Shown here: in pieces, positions 1-9,474 of the stretch | Numbering within the stretch: position 1 is the stretch's first letter | Layout of the letters: each line of letters opens with the position of its first letter | Source: Porphyridium purpureum | Lineage: Eukaryota > Rhodophyta > Bangiophyceae > Porphyridiales > Porphyridiaceae | Direction of reading: 5' to 3' | NCBI GenBank assembly: GCA_008690995.1 | Contig: VRMN01000003.1 | Location: 1,860,001 to 1,924,000, forward strand | Length of the DNA: 64,000 nucleotides | Made by a program: the position numbers and the translations under genes | The notes under the pieces: generated by a model | Databases searched by the model: none | Told to the model about the DNA's origin: nothing | What the model saw: only the letters and a program-made list of their open reading frames with translations

Positions 1-361
1 CACAACCGCGCACGGCACTGTGACGTGCCCCTTTTTGTCCAAGCGGCAGACACCGGATTGAGGCGACGCGCAACGTCTGTGCGCACCACGTGCAAGATGT
101 CTCCCACCGCGCATCACGCGCACAACACACAGCGCACGTGCGGACTTGCACACCGCGCATGCCATCTTACCCAAGACCATTCCTTCGTCATGAGTCTGTG
201 TGAGTGTATGTGAGTTTCCTCTCTCTTGCCTTCGTCGCAATCTCGCATTTCAGTCCTCCCCTTCTCCCGCGCGAGTTTCTACGATCGGCGGCTTACACGC
301 GCACTGTACCTTATCACGAAAGTCAGTCGCACGCATGATTCGCGGGTGTACAGTGCGCGAT
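1..361. promoter_or_regulatory. Intergenic flank left of the retrotransposon
   Basis: No frame here looks like a protein; the short frames have no recognisable domain. It holds two copies of the recurring motif ACTGTAC in inverted arrangement: forward at 303-309 (followed by CTTATC) and reverse at 348-354. The same motif is found in other promoter regions of this window, so I read this as part of a promoter for a gene that may lie outside the left edge. The retrotransposon begins only 16 bp after the second copy. Confidence 0.4.
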
Positions 362-369
362 CGATTCTC

Positions 370-664
370 TTTGATGATAGCGTCTTCGTGAAGCACGCGT
401 ATACCAAACGTGTACCAATAGTAAACTACTGGTGTCTAGCTGAAGCAAGAGGTCCACAACAAGACGACTTTACTCCTTAACACAACCTAGCTCTTACCTC
501 AAAAGGAGACAGAGCGCCGACTCGTCGGCCGTCTCTCACACTCTAATGATATACTACTGTGGTTAACCATTACGGTCACCAACCAACGGAGAGTTGTCAT
601 CATTAAGTATTTGATGACTCCACATCACGTCATCAGGCAGGCAGAGAGGGATGACTATATTCCA
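370..664 (-). repeat. 3' LTR of the Copia element
   Basis: This 295-bp block matches 6008-6302 with no difference that I can see. In element orientation it starts TGGAATATAG and ends CTATCATCAAA, so it has the usual TG start and a CA close to the end. The exact inner edge is uncertain by 2-3 bases because the flanking direct repeat and the LTR end share letters. Confidence 0.95.
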
Positions 665-706
665 CGCACCCCCTCATCACTTCTGCGCTGGCTGCAAAGG
701 AACGAA

Positions 707-3700
707 TCACACTCGCTCGACAAGGTGCCAGCGGGTGTACGGATCATTGTCACGCGACATTTTCTCATCATCATGGCTGTACGCATAGCCGCGCATGCCA
801 GCGTCATCGTCGCAGTCGTCGGGCTGCATGAGCATCGCGAAGGCGTTGCCACGGTTTGCGGCGGAGCGAGCATGCGTCATACGCTGGGCGATGCCAAGGG
901 ATAAGCTTGCACCGTACAGGCCCCACGCGGCTGCATGGCCGCGAAACACGTCGGTGGCAATCGGCTTCGTCAAGCCGTCAGCGACGTTGTCGCGCGTAGC
1001 GACATAGACGAACCTGACGAGTCCGTCCGCTGCTATCTCGTGCAACCATCTCAGAGAGATGCGTTGCATCTTTGGCGCATGCAGTAGCCGGTCACTGTGG
1101 CCGCGCTCCACCGCGCGCAAAGTCGACTCGTTGTCGCACCGCACAACGATCGGAGGCCAGCGCCTCAAAAGTTCTTCCGCCAGTGTCGCCACTGGGAACA
1201 CGCTGCCTTGCGCTGCGTCGTGCAGCGCTACCAACTCAGCCTCGGTCGTCGAGGTGCTGACGCGCCGCTGGCGCCGACTGGTCCAGTCTACAAGGTGTCG
1301 GCATCTGCCATTCGATATGAAGAGCACGGCGCCGCTCGTGGATGACGGTGCCGAAAAGTCGGCATCAGCCCATGCGTGCAACCGAACGTCGCGACTGCCT
1401 GTCGCGGGTATGTCGTATTGCAGACAGACGTCCGCATGCTTCTTCAGATACCCGACGATCTCGTCGAGCGCGCGATCCGCGCTTGGCCCCCACCGGTCGA
1501 CATAACGCGCCACATGCGCCGTGGCATAAGCGATGTCTGCTCGCGTGGTTCGGCTGAGCCACAGCAGTTGGCCAATCACAGTTCGCTTGTTTGTCGGGCA
1601 CGCGCGCCCGCCGGGACCATTGTCGTCGACCCGCTCGCTGAGTGGCGTGCTGCGCACGCGCAAGTTGTCCGCGGTGTGGCCGTTCGCCACATGGGTGGCG
1701 TACACCCCCGAATCCAATACCCATCGGCCGCCGTTGCGATAGATGTGCATGCCGAGATACTTGATAGGGCGCGTACGCGCCGAGTCTGCAATGTATTCGA
1801 CCTTCTGGTCGATTCTGAAAACGGTCTTCAGTTGTTTGACCGCCACTCGTACCGCATCCGTATTGCCGAAGAGTGCGCCATCGTCTACGTACATGCTCAG
1901 CGTGAGCATGCTGCCGTTTGCGCCGCGGCGCCAGTACTGGTTCTTGTCCGCGTTGGATTCTTGCCATCCAAGCCGCCGGGCACGCTCGCGAGCGTCGTGG
2001 CTGAAGTCATTGCCGCTCCGTTTCATTCCGTACAGAGCCTGCGGTAGCTCGACGACAGGCTCGCTACACGCGGCCATCTTCCTGTAGTCAGCTTCGCTGA
2101 CTAGACCCTTCACGACCGGGACCAGGTCGCGCAGATATCCGAATGTCGGACGGCCGCCCAATGGTGCACTGGGGTAGGCACACGTTACATCGAAAAAGGC
2201 GCCGTCGGCGGATGGTCCATGGAGCATGAGCGCCATGCTCATCGAGGCACGGATCGCCAGCAAACCTGGTGGGCGATCAAAAGGGTACGGTTCTTCGCGC
2301 GCGCGACGCCCATCGGCGTCCAGCACGACGCATCCTTGCGCGACGATGCGGCACTTCGTCTTGTGGAACGACGAAGGCATTTCTGAATTCTTCTTGTTGA
2401 AGAGGAGCTTCAACTTAACGAATTGCGCGTTCGGAACGCGCGCCGCCACTGCCTTGTCCATCGTGCGGCGGAAAGGCAGAGCGCCGGTGCTGCTGAGCGC
2501 ACGAAGCTCGGATGCTAATGCATGGCGGCCGGCGGGCGTGGCCATCGCCACCGCTGTGGCCACAACTTCTGCCACCCCCAGACCTGCCGCTTCGTCCTCT
2601 GGTCCCCCTGTCGCCGCGCTTGTATACGTTGCGTCGCTGCTACTCTCTGCTCGCGTCGCGTCGTTCCGCGTCGCGTCGCTCGCTGCTGCTGCGTGCACTG
2701 GAAGCACACCCAGTTCCGCTGCGCGCGCGCGCAAGCCGGCTGGTTTGCGGCCGCGCATGAAGAATGCTGGCCTACCCGCGATGGCAAGCCAGTCCTCACC
2801 AAAACGGGCAATGCCTTCGGATATGGCAATGTCCTCGGCCGGACTCCACGGCAGCTCAATGCGCCGATACTGTGCTCGCGACGCGAGCTTTCCGTGCTCG
2901 TCTCGGTCGCACTGGCAGTGCATTTGCCTGCATGTGCCGTCACCAGTGTGACGTCGGCTGGGCGCCGGACCCAAAATGCATTTCTCGCATTCGGTGCTCC
3001 CACCGACTATTTTCTTGCACTGTGTGTAGAATGCACGGTCCGGTGCATTGTCGCGTGCTCGCGACCATTGATCACCCGTCGCAATGGCCTCATCCGGAGG
3101 CCGCAGTGCCAAACGTCGCAATGGCCACTTGTCGGGAAGTGGCTTCCATTCGCCGACCTTCCTGATCGCAGATGGCCGCAAGTCGGCAATAGGCAGGGCG
3201 AGCAGGTTTATGGGCTGCCGCGGGTCATTCGGCCTCGGTGCCGTGAACCCAACGACGATTGCAGGCAAGCCTTTCGGCTCAAATTTGCCGCGGCTCTCAT
3301 CGTATATGAGAATGCCGCTCCCGAATCCAGGGATGGGCTTGTGCCATGTCAGACCGAGCCGTTGCTCGAAGCTGGTCTGCTCCTGCTTTGCGCCGCGCCA
3401 GGCAAGGTTTCTGGCCAGGCAAAAGTAGGCGGCGGCGAACGGATACCACGCGGTCGGCAAACCAGACTGCATCAGCAGTGCTCGCACTGCTCCGTTCAAG
3501 TCTGCGTGCTTGCGTTCATGCGTCGCGTGCGTGTTCGCCCGGTACGGTACACCAGTGACTTTCTTCACGCCCTTTTCCGCGATGAATCCGTCGAATTCGC
3601 CCATGAACTCGCGGCCCTCGTCACACCGCAACACTCGTGGCCAATCACCACGTCCGCGCTGCAGCTCCGTCAACCCGCGAATGCACTCAGCGGCGGACTT

Positions 3701-5755
3701 GTCCGCCAGCCCAATTGCTGAGAACCACCCAGTGGCTTCGTCGAGGTGAGTGAGCAGCCACCTGCTGCCCTCCACGGCTGCCAGTCCGGGATCCACAATG
3801 TCAATCGACACCACGTCGTTGAACTCGCGCGCTCGTCCGCGCTCTTTGCCAACCGAGTCGTCTCGCCTCACAGCACGCGCGCGCCGCAGCTTTGCCGCGC
3901 TGCATATTCCGCACGTGTCGCGCGACGGCATGTGCAGAACGCAATGGTCCTGCTCTACATGCTCAGCCTCGGCTGTGCCAAGACTGTGACCGCCGATGGT
4001 CATTTCGAAGCGGTTGGTTCGAAGCCAATCGAGACCGATCACGAGGTCATTGTGGCCATTGTACACGACCACGTCCTGCTGCTTCTCTGCTGAATCCAGC
4101 ACCGCCAGATTCACTGTCGCGCGCCCGCGAGACATGCACTGCGTGCCGTCTGCCAATCGAATGGTCAAGGCATTCGCGGTGCTATTTGTGCGCACTCGCA
4201 CCATCGCGCATGCGCTCTCGCTCAGAAAGGTGTGCGTTGCGCCGGTATCGATGACTGCTTTCATCGCCCGGCCGTTCACCCAAGCATTCACCTTGAGCAA
4301 CCCTTTGCCCGCACTGGCGGTCATCAACTCGGCTCCGCCGAGATTGGCATCGCGATCATCGCGCCTATCTGCACAGTTGTGCGTCGCTGGCCCCCACACG
4401 GAGCACCGATGGCAGTAATAGCGCCCACGCTGATTACTCTTCTTGCCATCTTGTTGCGACTTCGGCGTCTGTCGCGGTCGTGGTCTACTGGCACCGCCTC
4501 GTTGCGGTGCGCCACGCTTCTGTCCGCGCCCACGCGCGTCGTTCTGGCCGCCACCACGGTTCCAACCGTGCGTGCTCGGCTCTCGCCAGCCGCCGTCTCG
4601 TCCGTCCGCGCGGCTCTGCGCGTACTGCTCTGCATGATTCGCACGCAGGTTCCGGTGCGGTCCAGCTGGTGACCATTGGTCATGCTGTTGCTGTTGATAC
4701 TCGTTCGAGCGATCCCGCTGGAAGTCGTTGTATCCTCGTTCGTGCACCCGTGCGCGGCTGCCGCTGGCGGTGCCCAAGTCCATTGGCACCGGACCATGCT
4801 GGTTATAGTTCATCTGGGGGTGGTATGCAGGCTGCATGGCTGACGGGTACGTGCGTGCTGTGATGGGCTGCTGGTCTCGACCACGCTTAAATATGACTTT
4901 GTCGGCAACTAAAGCCAAACGCAAAGCGTCGTCATAGGTGGGAGGGAAGTGAAGCGCTACGTGAGTGGCAATAGAAGTGTCAAGAGATTCTGTAAAATAG
5001 TGAAGTTTATCTTTGTCTACCAAATTTGGTATACGCAGACAAACTTCACTAAATGCAGCTTCAAAATCTTGGACACTCATTGCACCCTGCTTCATCTTTT
5101 GCAGTTCATCCCGCACGTCATTTTCTGTTTCTTTTGGCTCGAAGCGCCGCTGAAGCGCGAGCAGAAACTCTTCTACCGAGGTGGGTCTCTGATCAGGTTG
5201 TAATGCCTGGTACCAGAGTTGCGCCAATCCGAAGAGGTGAGTCGAAAGCGTCGACACTGCTTCCTCTTCCTCGGTTTCCGTCCAAAGACGGCCCTGCGAC
5301 CGCCAATCCGAGCGCGCCGGGTTGTACACCCGCGAACGCGCTGCTGCCGTCCAGGTCATAATGGCCGCAGTGGATCGCTCGCCGCCATAGTACAGCATGG
5401 CCGCAGGGCGCATGCAGCTCGGCAAAGCGCCACTTCCACCGGATCCATCGCGAAGCGCCCTCAGACGAACGTTCTCGCTCCGCAGCTCGGCGAGCTCACT
5501 CTGAACAATCGCCGTCCGGGTATTCAGTTCGGTCGCCATCTTGGCGCCGAATTCCTCCGAGAGTTGGCGATGCATTTGGGCGTATGCCGCATTCAGCATC
5601 GCCGCCATCTCTCGTTTCGTTTCCTCGCGCGCGGACTCGCGCCGCGCACTTGCTGCCGCGCCAAGGCGGGTTGCCGAGGCGTTTGCACCACCGCGTGCCG
5701 GCGACGGTGTTGCTGGGGTACTAGCACCCGCAGCCCTATCCATGTCATATTCCAT
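707..5755 (-). CDS. Copia Gag-Pol polyprotein with an inserted Myb/SANT-like module
   Basis: About 1,680 residues in one frame. In order: an N-terminal helical region; a Gag core (about 120-290); a zinc knuckle CHRCSVWGPATHNC (about 450); an aspartic protease with IDTGATHTF (about 505); an integrase with an HHCC zinc region (about 605-620) and DDE core pieces SIDIVD and CDEGREF; a cysteine cluster (about 915-951); a Myb/SANT-like stretch starting PWSPAEDIAI (about 971-1018); reverse transcriptase with YVDD (about 1291); and RNase H ending near TSTTEAEL. The order is that of Ty1/Copia. The ATG at 5755 is preferred to an in-frame TTG two codons upstream. The frame looks whole. The Myb-like part between integrase and reverse transcriptase is unusual and is discussed as a finding. 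Confidence 0.9.
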   Translation of the reverse strand: MEYDMDRAAGASTPATPSPARGGANASATRLGAAASARRESAREETKREMAAMLNAAYAQMHRQLSEEFGAKMATELNTRTAIVQSELAELRSENVRLRALRDGSGGSGALPSCMRPAAMLYYGGERSTAAIMTWTAAARSRVYNPARSDWRSQGRLWTETEEEEAVSTLSTHLFGLAQLWYQALQPDQRPTSVEEFLLALQRRFEPKETENDVRDELQKMKQGAMSVQDFEAAFSEVCLRIPNLVDKDKLHYFTESLDTSIATHVALHFPPTYDDALRLALVADKVIFKRGRDQQPITARTYPSAMQPAYHPQMNYNQHGPVPMDLGTASGSRARVHERGYNDFQRDRSNEYQQQQHDQWSPAGPHRNLRANHAEQYAQSRADGRDGGWREPSTHGWNRGGGQNDARGRGQKRGAPQRGGASRPRPRQTPKSQQDGKKSNQRGRYYCHRCSVWGPATHNCADRRDDRDANLGGAELMTASAGKGLLKVNAWVNGRAMKAVIDTGATHTFLSESACAMVRVRTNSTANALTIRLADGTQCMSRGRATVNLAVLDSAEKQQDVVVYNGHNDLVIGLDWLRTNRFEMTIGGHSLGTAEAEHVEQDHCVLHMPSRDTCGICSAAKLRRARAVRRDDSVGKERGRAREFNDVVSIDIVDPGLAAVEGSRWLLTHLDEATGWFSAIGLADKSAAECIRGLTELQRGRGDWPRVLRCDEGREFMGEFDGFIAEKGVKKVTGVPYRANTHATHERKHADLNGAVRALLMQSGLPTAWYPFAAAYFCLARNLAWRGAKQEQTSFEQRLGLTWHKPIPGFGSGILIYDESRGKFEPKGLPAIVVGFTAPRPNDPRQPINLLALPIADLRPSAIRKVGEWKPLPDKWPLRRLALRPPDEAIATGDQWSRARDNAPDRAFYTQCKKIVGGSTECEKCILGPAPSRRHTGDGTCRQMHCQCDRDEHGKLASRAQYRRIELPWSPAEDIAISEGIARFGEDWLAIAGRPAFFMRGRKPAGLRARAAELGVLPVHAAAASDATRNDATRAESSSDATYTSAATGGPEDEAAGLGVAEVVATAVAMATPAGRHALASELRALSSTGALPFRRTMDKAVAARVPNAQFVKLKLLFNKKNSEMPSSFHKTKCRIVAQGCVVLDADGRRAREEPYPFDRPPGLLAIRASMSMALMLHGPSADGAFFDVTCAYPSAPLGGRPTFGYLRDLVPVVKGLVSEADYRKMAACSEPVVELPQALYGMKRSGNDFSHDARERARRLGWQESNADKNQYWRRGANGSMLTLSMYVDDGALFGNTDAVRVAVKQLKTVFRIDQKVEYIADSARTRPIKYLGMHIYRNGGRWVLDSGVYATHVANGHTADNLRVRSTPLSERVDDNGPGGRACPTNKRTVIGQLLWLSRTTRADIAYATAHVARYVDRWGPSADRALDEIVGYLKKHADVCLQYDIPATGSRDVRLHAWADADFSAPSSTSGAVLFISNGRCRHLVDWTSRRQRRVSTSTTEAELVALHDAAQGSVFPVATLAEELLRRWPPIVVRCDNESTLRAVERGHSDRLLHAPKMQRISLRWLHEIAADGLVRFVYVATRDNVADGLTKPIATDVFRGHAAAWGLYGASLSLGIAQRMTHARSAANRGNAFAMLMQPDDCDDDAGMRGYAYSHDDEKMSRDNDPYTRWHLVERV

Positions 5756-5990
5756 GACCAAACACTGGGCGCGTCGCGCTCACCAGTTGCGCTTCGAGCG
5801 CCTCTTTTTTTTCCTTCTCGATGTTCGCGGCGCCGATCAGCGTCTTGGCTGTCGCGCTGCCACAGTCGCTTTTCCAAAGCGTGATCGAGGGTAGAGTTGG
5901 GGAATGACCGAATGATAGAAACGCAACCACAATAGGTGGTTAGTCAAGCAAGCAAGAAGAAGAAAGATGAGGGAAACACCACAGCGCAAA

Positions 5991-6007
5991 GGCTGGGCTC
6001 ATAACCC
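5991..6007 (-). other. Primer-binding site for a half tRNA-iMet
   Basis: On the plus strand these bases read as the anticodon stem-loop of a methionine tRNA: stem CTGGG, loop CTCATAA, then CCC. The element strand is therefore complementary to the anticodon region and not to the 3' acceptor end. Drosophila copia is known to prime from a tRNA-iMet fragment cut in the anticodon loop, and its site has the same form (GGTTATG...). I infer the same priming here. It is not a tRNA gene, because no other tRNA arms are present. Confidence 0.8.
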
Positions 6008-6302
6008 TTTGATGATAGCGTCTTCGTGAAGCACGCGTATACCAAACGTGTACCAATAGTAAACTACTGGTGTCTAGCTGAAGCAAGAGGTCCACAACAA
6101 GACGACTTTACTCCTTAACACAACCTAGCTCTTACCTCAAAAGGAGACAGAGCGCCGACTCGTCGGCCGTCTCTCACACTCTAATGATATACTACTGTGG
6201 TTAACCATTACGGTCACCAACCAACGGAGAGTTGTCATCATTAAGTATTTGATGACTCCACATCACGTCATCAGGCAGGCAGAGAGGGATGACTATATTC
6301 CA
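6008..6302 (-). repeat. 5' LTR of the Copia element
   Basis: This is the identical partner of 370-664. In element orientation it is the upstream LTR and would carry the element promoter. The primer-binding site follows directly (plus 5991-6007). Identity over the whole length indicates little or no time for the copies to diverge. Confidence 0.95.
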
Positions 6303-6421
6303 CGATTCTCCTGTTGCGCGTGGAGCGCGGGGGGTGGGGCTCGGCTATGTTGGATTCAAGGATCACATGGAAATGTGTGTATGGATGGATGGAAGACACA
6401 ATGAGGTGCGAGAATGGCCAG

Positions 6422-7171
6422 CTATTGCCAGTCACGCGGAGATCCTTGAACCATGCGCATCGCGGGAAGACGAATGTCGTCAAGCAGCGCGTCGTCTGCG
6501 ACTGGCACGGCCTTGAATGTGCCCACCATGCGAAACTCCTCGCGGATAAAGAAGCGGCGCTGCTTGATGGTTAGGTTGCCCCGTTTGCCCAGCACCGCGC
6601 CTTGCAGGAACAGTGCGGTGCTCAGAAAGAGCTTGCCGCGAGGAAGAACCAGGTCGCCGCGTTCAAAGCCGGTGGTGCTGATTACCATTTGCATGGTGTC
6701 GTTTGGTACACGCCAGTCCTTCTTCCTCACGCGCCACGCGGCTGCATTGCATTCGAACGGGGTGAACGATGCCACTTTCAGAACCTGCAGGCTTCCTCCA
6801 GGCTCAACCTGCACAGCAACGGCGCTCTGTAAGCGCCGCGCACTCAAGCCCCATTGCGGCGGCTTTCGAATCCATCGAGCAGTCGAACAGAGTCAGGTTA
6901 GAACCTCCGCGCCACGAGACTCGTCTACGGCACAACAAAGATCGGACATCGCACTTACCATCCACGTATTTTTCTCCCGTCCAAAGTCTAGCTCCAGGAT
7001 GTAGCGCTTGCCCATCAGGCTCGCGGCCTCCGCACTCGCACGTCTAGCACTATCCGCGCCGCTGCATCGCAGGGGCGCCGCGCGCGTCCTCTGCGCTGCG
7101 CAGATCTGCCCGCAATCTGCACCTCCATTCCGCGCTGGCAGCAGTGGGAGTGGGCTCAAGCAGATAAACAT
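6422..7171 (-). CDS. Conserved plastid-type protein of unknown function, two exons
   Basis: I propose exons 6959-7171 and 6422-6826 with a 132-bp intron (6827-6958). The intron starts GTAAGT and ends TTACAG and joins codons in phase 0. The product is 205 aa. Its first ~50 residues are rich in Ala, Arg and Ser and look like a plastid transit peptide. The mature part begins MGKRYILELDFGREKNTWM. After the splice come WRVPND, LPRGKLFLST and GKRGNLTIKQRRFFIREE. I recall similar pieces in plant and algal proteins of unknown function, but cannot name the family. The splice is inferred from canonical sites and from a sensible protein across them. The stop lies about 110 bp from the retrotransposon. 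It shares a 201-bp divergent promoter with the MFS gene. Confidence 0.7.
6827..6958 (-). other. Intron (GT-AG, 132 bp)
   Basis: The donor ATG|GTAAGT and acceptor TTACAG|AGC lie on the minus strand. Removing it joins the exon ending in TWM to the one starting SAVAVQVEP. It is the only intron in the window that I can support with protein continuity. Confidence 0.65.
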
Positions 7172-7372
7172 GACGCCCCTTCTGTTCCCTTGATCGTCGC
7201 TTGGAGATTACAACCACGCGCGTGAGGCAAAATCATGTGACATGGGAAAGGTGTGGTCGAGTGAAAGCATGACATCTCTGGAGACGGGGGAGAAAAAGTG
7301 AGAGCAGAGCCGGGCGCATGAGTGCCCGCGCGCACTCGCTCGGTCGATGCTTGGCTCGCTGGGTTGCTGATC

Positions 7373-8791
7373 ATGGAAGCGAATGAGGTCACAGTGGGCG
7401 CCGCCATTGAGCTTGCTGGACTTGGGCGCTTTCAGTACATGCTGGCGATGAAGTGCATCTTTATCTGGATGGCAGACGCGATGGAAATGATGTTGCTAAG
7501 CTTTCTAATCTGGGAGCTGCAGCCGCGACAACACAACGCGTCGTTGCTCGGTTCGGTCACGTTCGTGGGCATTTTTGTCGGGAGCATCGCGTACGGAATG
7601 GTCTCTGATCGTGTGGGTCGTCGAGTCTGCACGCTACTGGTGCTCCTAAACTTAGCTGCGTTTGGGTGCGCATCTGCGCTTGCGCCCAGCTTCGCGTTGC
7701 TCGTGCTGCTGCGAAGCTTGGTCGGTGTCGGTGTAGGCGGTGTGCCCGTGTCATTCGCGCTTTTTTGCGAGTTCATGCCCGCGCAGCATCGAGGCAAGAT
7801 GCTTGTTCTTGTAGAAAGAGGCGCGTGGGCGCTAGGTGCCATAGCAGAATCTCTGCTGGCGTGGCTCGTGCTCCCAAGGCTCGGCTGGCGCGCCTTTCTG
7901 GCTCTCTCTGCCGTGCCGTCATTTCTCGCGTGCTGTTTGTATCCGTGGCTCCCAGACTCCCCGCACTTTCTCATCTGCGCGGGCCGTCTCGATGAAGCCG
8001 CCATTCAAATTGCCGAGGTTGCACGGGTCAATGGCAATTTACTTCCACCCGACTTTAAGCTCGCGGGAGTGGCGCCGAACGATGCACGCGGCAATATTAT
8101 GCGCCTTTTTTCAAGGTCGATGTGGGCTGAAACGCTCCTGATCTGGTTGCTCTGGCTCACGAATGTGGCGCTGTATTATGGCATTGTACTAATTTCGCCT
8201 GGCTTCCTCGAAAGCCGGCACGAAAACATATTTCTAGGAACCATGGTGAGCGCAGTGGCAGAACTTCCGGGCCTGGTCGCGTGCATGGTCATGATTGACC
8301 GAATCGGGCGTCGTGCGACGTGTGCGCTCCTGATGGCATTCGCGTGTGGTTCGCTGGGTCTACTTTGTGCGAATCTCCAAGCAATGCCGAGACCCGTTGC
8401 CAGCGCTGCGCAACTCGTGGCGCGAGCCAGTCTCGCTGGGACGTTCAACGCGCTTTACGTGAGCACTGCCGAATTCTACCCAACCTCTATCCGAAGCACC
8501 GGCGTCGGCGCGGCATCCGCGGCATCCCGCATTGGCGGCTTTGTCACTCCATGGATAGCCAGTCTCGGGACATCTGGGATTGACGCCGACGCTCGTTCGT
8601 TCCGTCTGCCTCTGGCCATTTACACGGCCATGGCGCTGGTCTCCACAGTGCTCGCCATGCTGCTTCCGTTTGAGACCAACGGTGTCATCATGTCAGACGA
8701 ACGTCCAGCTCTCAAACACGAGCGCATTCCGAATGGCGCTCGAAGATCCGATTCACAGGACCGCACAGCCGATGCCGTGCTTTGTCACTAG
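7373..8791 (+). CDS. MFS transporter, SVOP/organic-solute type
   Basis: The product is 472 aa. The N-terminus runs TVGAAIELAGLGRFQY and then WMADAMEMMLLSFL, the pattern of the synaptic-vesicle-2-related (SVOP) group of the major facilitator superfamily. The loop SDRVGRRVCTLL is MFS motif A. PDSPHFLICAGRLDEA matches the conserved region after helix 6. About twelve hydrophobic segments alternate through the protein. It should move a small organic or inorganic solute across a membrane; the substrate cannot be read from sequence. The first ATG in frame is 7373. The upstream GTG at 7322 is not used because family members begin just before the TVGAA-like segment. Confidence 0.85.
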   Translation: MEANEVTVGAAIELAGLGRFQYMLAMKCIFIWMADAMEMMLLSFLIWELQPRQHNASLLGSVTFVGIFVGSIAYGMVSDRVGRRVCTLLVLLNLAAFGCASALAPSFALLVLLRSLVGVGVGGVPVSFALFCEFMPAQHRGKMLVLVERGAWALGAIAESLLAWLVLPRLGWRAFLALSAVPSFLACCLYPWLPDSPHFLICAGRLDEAAIQIAEVARVNGNLLPPDFKLAGVAPNDARGNIMRLFSRSMWAETLLIWLLWLTNVALYYGIVLISPGFLESRHENIFLGTMVSAVAELPGLVACMVMIDRIGRRATCALLMAFACGSLGLLCANLQAMPRPVASAAQLVARASLAGTFNALYVSTAEFYPTSIRSTGVGAASAASRIGGFVTPWIASLGTSGIDADARSFRLPLAIYTAMALVSTVLAMLLPFETNGVIMSDERPALKHERIPNGARRSDSQDRTADAVLCH

Positions 8792-9135
8792 CAGCACCTT
8801 GCGCAGATACGCGCTCGACTGCGTGGCTCGCATATTCGATTCACGTGTCGTTTCTGCCAGTTTCCAGTCACCGGATGAGGAAAATGGGCCTGTTTTGTGA
8901 ATTTCGTGAGCTGCACGAAAGGAGAAAAAAAAAAAAAGAAAGGAAAAAAAGATCGAACGAGAACGGGGGCGCAACATCTGGGAGGTAGACATAGACAGGT
9001 TCGTGGTCTGGCTTTGGTGAAGGTAGGTTTGCGACAGACGACAAGAGTGTAGGAGAGAGTAATTGGCTGTCCGTTTCGGGCTGCGAGAGTGGGATAGCGC
9101 ATTGAATTCTGTAGAGTCCTGTGAGAACATACATC
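8792..9135. other. Intergenic, no gene seen
   Basis: 344 bp between the MFS stop and the small gene at 9136. It contains an A-rich run near 8927-8950 (purine-rich on the plus strand), which may be part of the leader of the next gene. I see no RNA gene and no copy of the ACTGTAC motif. Confidence 0.4.
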
Positions 9136-9474
9136 ATGGCCGACGCTGAGCCAGCCGTGCCGACGGCGAACCCGGTGTGGCTGGAGAATTGGCTGCGCGA
9201 CACCAGGCAGCGCTCGTGCGAGCGTCTGGTGCTCGACGACGGAGACACGGAGAGCGCGTCGGGAATTACCGCGAGAATGTCGCTGGACTCTCAGTCAAGT
9301 AGTAGCTTAGAAGGTTCCATCCTGCAGGGTGCAGGCTTGGAGACAGACGCTGCAGAGGCTGCTGTAGCTGAGCCCTATTCTTATTATGAGGATGTATTTG
9401 ACTCGGTGCTTGTGTGCGGGCTTATCCTTGCTGGTGCTTCATTGAGCCTTCTGAATGGCGCGTCTGCGGAATGA
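9136..9474 (+). CDS. Small probable tail-anchored membrane protein, unknown
   Basis: The product is 112 aa. The start is the ATG at 9136 (MADAEPAVPTANPVW); the frame is open a little further upstream but only from a GTG. The first ~85 residues are acidic, Ser-rich and probably disordered. A single hydrophobic segment (about 88-106, VFDSVLVCGLILAGASLSLL) lies almost at the C-terminus, the layout of a tail-anchored protein. No known domain is visible. The short acidic N-terminal part WLENWLRDTRQRS looks amphipathic. It could also be a chance frame; the composition and clean ATG favour a real gene. Confidence 0.45.
   Translation: MADAEPAVPTANPVWLENWLRDTRQRSCERLVLDDGDTESASGITARMSLDSQSSSSLEGSILQGAGLETDAAEAAVAEPYSYYEDVFDSVLVCGLILAGASLSLLNGASAE

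Larger units (their letters stand above)
362..6310 (-). mobile_element. Ty1/Copia LTR retrotransposon that looks whole, with flanking direct repeat
   Basis: The element body is 370-6302, read on the minus strand. It has two terminal repeats of about 295 bp, a primer-binding site, one long Gag-Pol frame and a G-rich purine tract next to the 3' LTR (plus coordinates about 665-678). The 8-bp direct repeat CGATTCTC flanks it at 362-369 and 6303-6310. Copia elements usually make 5 bp duplications, so part of this match may be chance or LTR end sequence. The domain order protease, integrase, reverse transcriptase, RNase H defines the Copia superfamily. The two LTRs are identical by eye, so the insertion is very recent. 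I count no breaks in the main frame. It sits between a promoter-like region and the 3' end of a conserved plastid-type gene. Confidence 0.95.

Noticed and set aside
795-5203. Many plus-strand frames of 60-400 codons opposite the Copia polyprotein, for example 2522-3721
   Set aside because: They are antisense shadows of a GC-rich coding frame and contain no domain; the minus-strand frame has all Copia domains.
5991-6007. tRNA-Met-like sequence
   Set aside because: Only the anticodon arm is present and it lies exactly at the primer-binding position; there is no acceptor, D or T arm, so it is not a tRNA gene.
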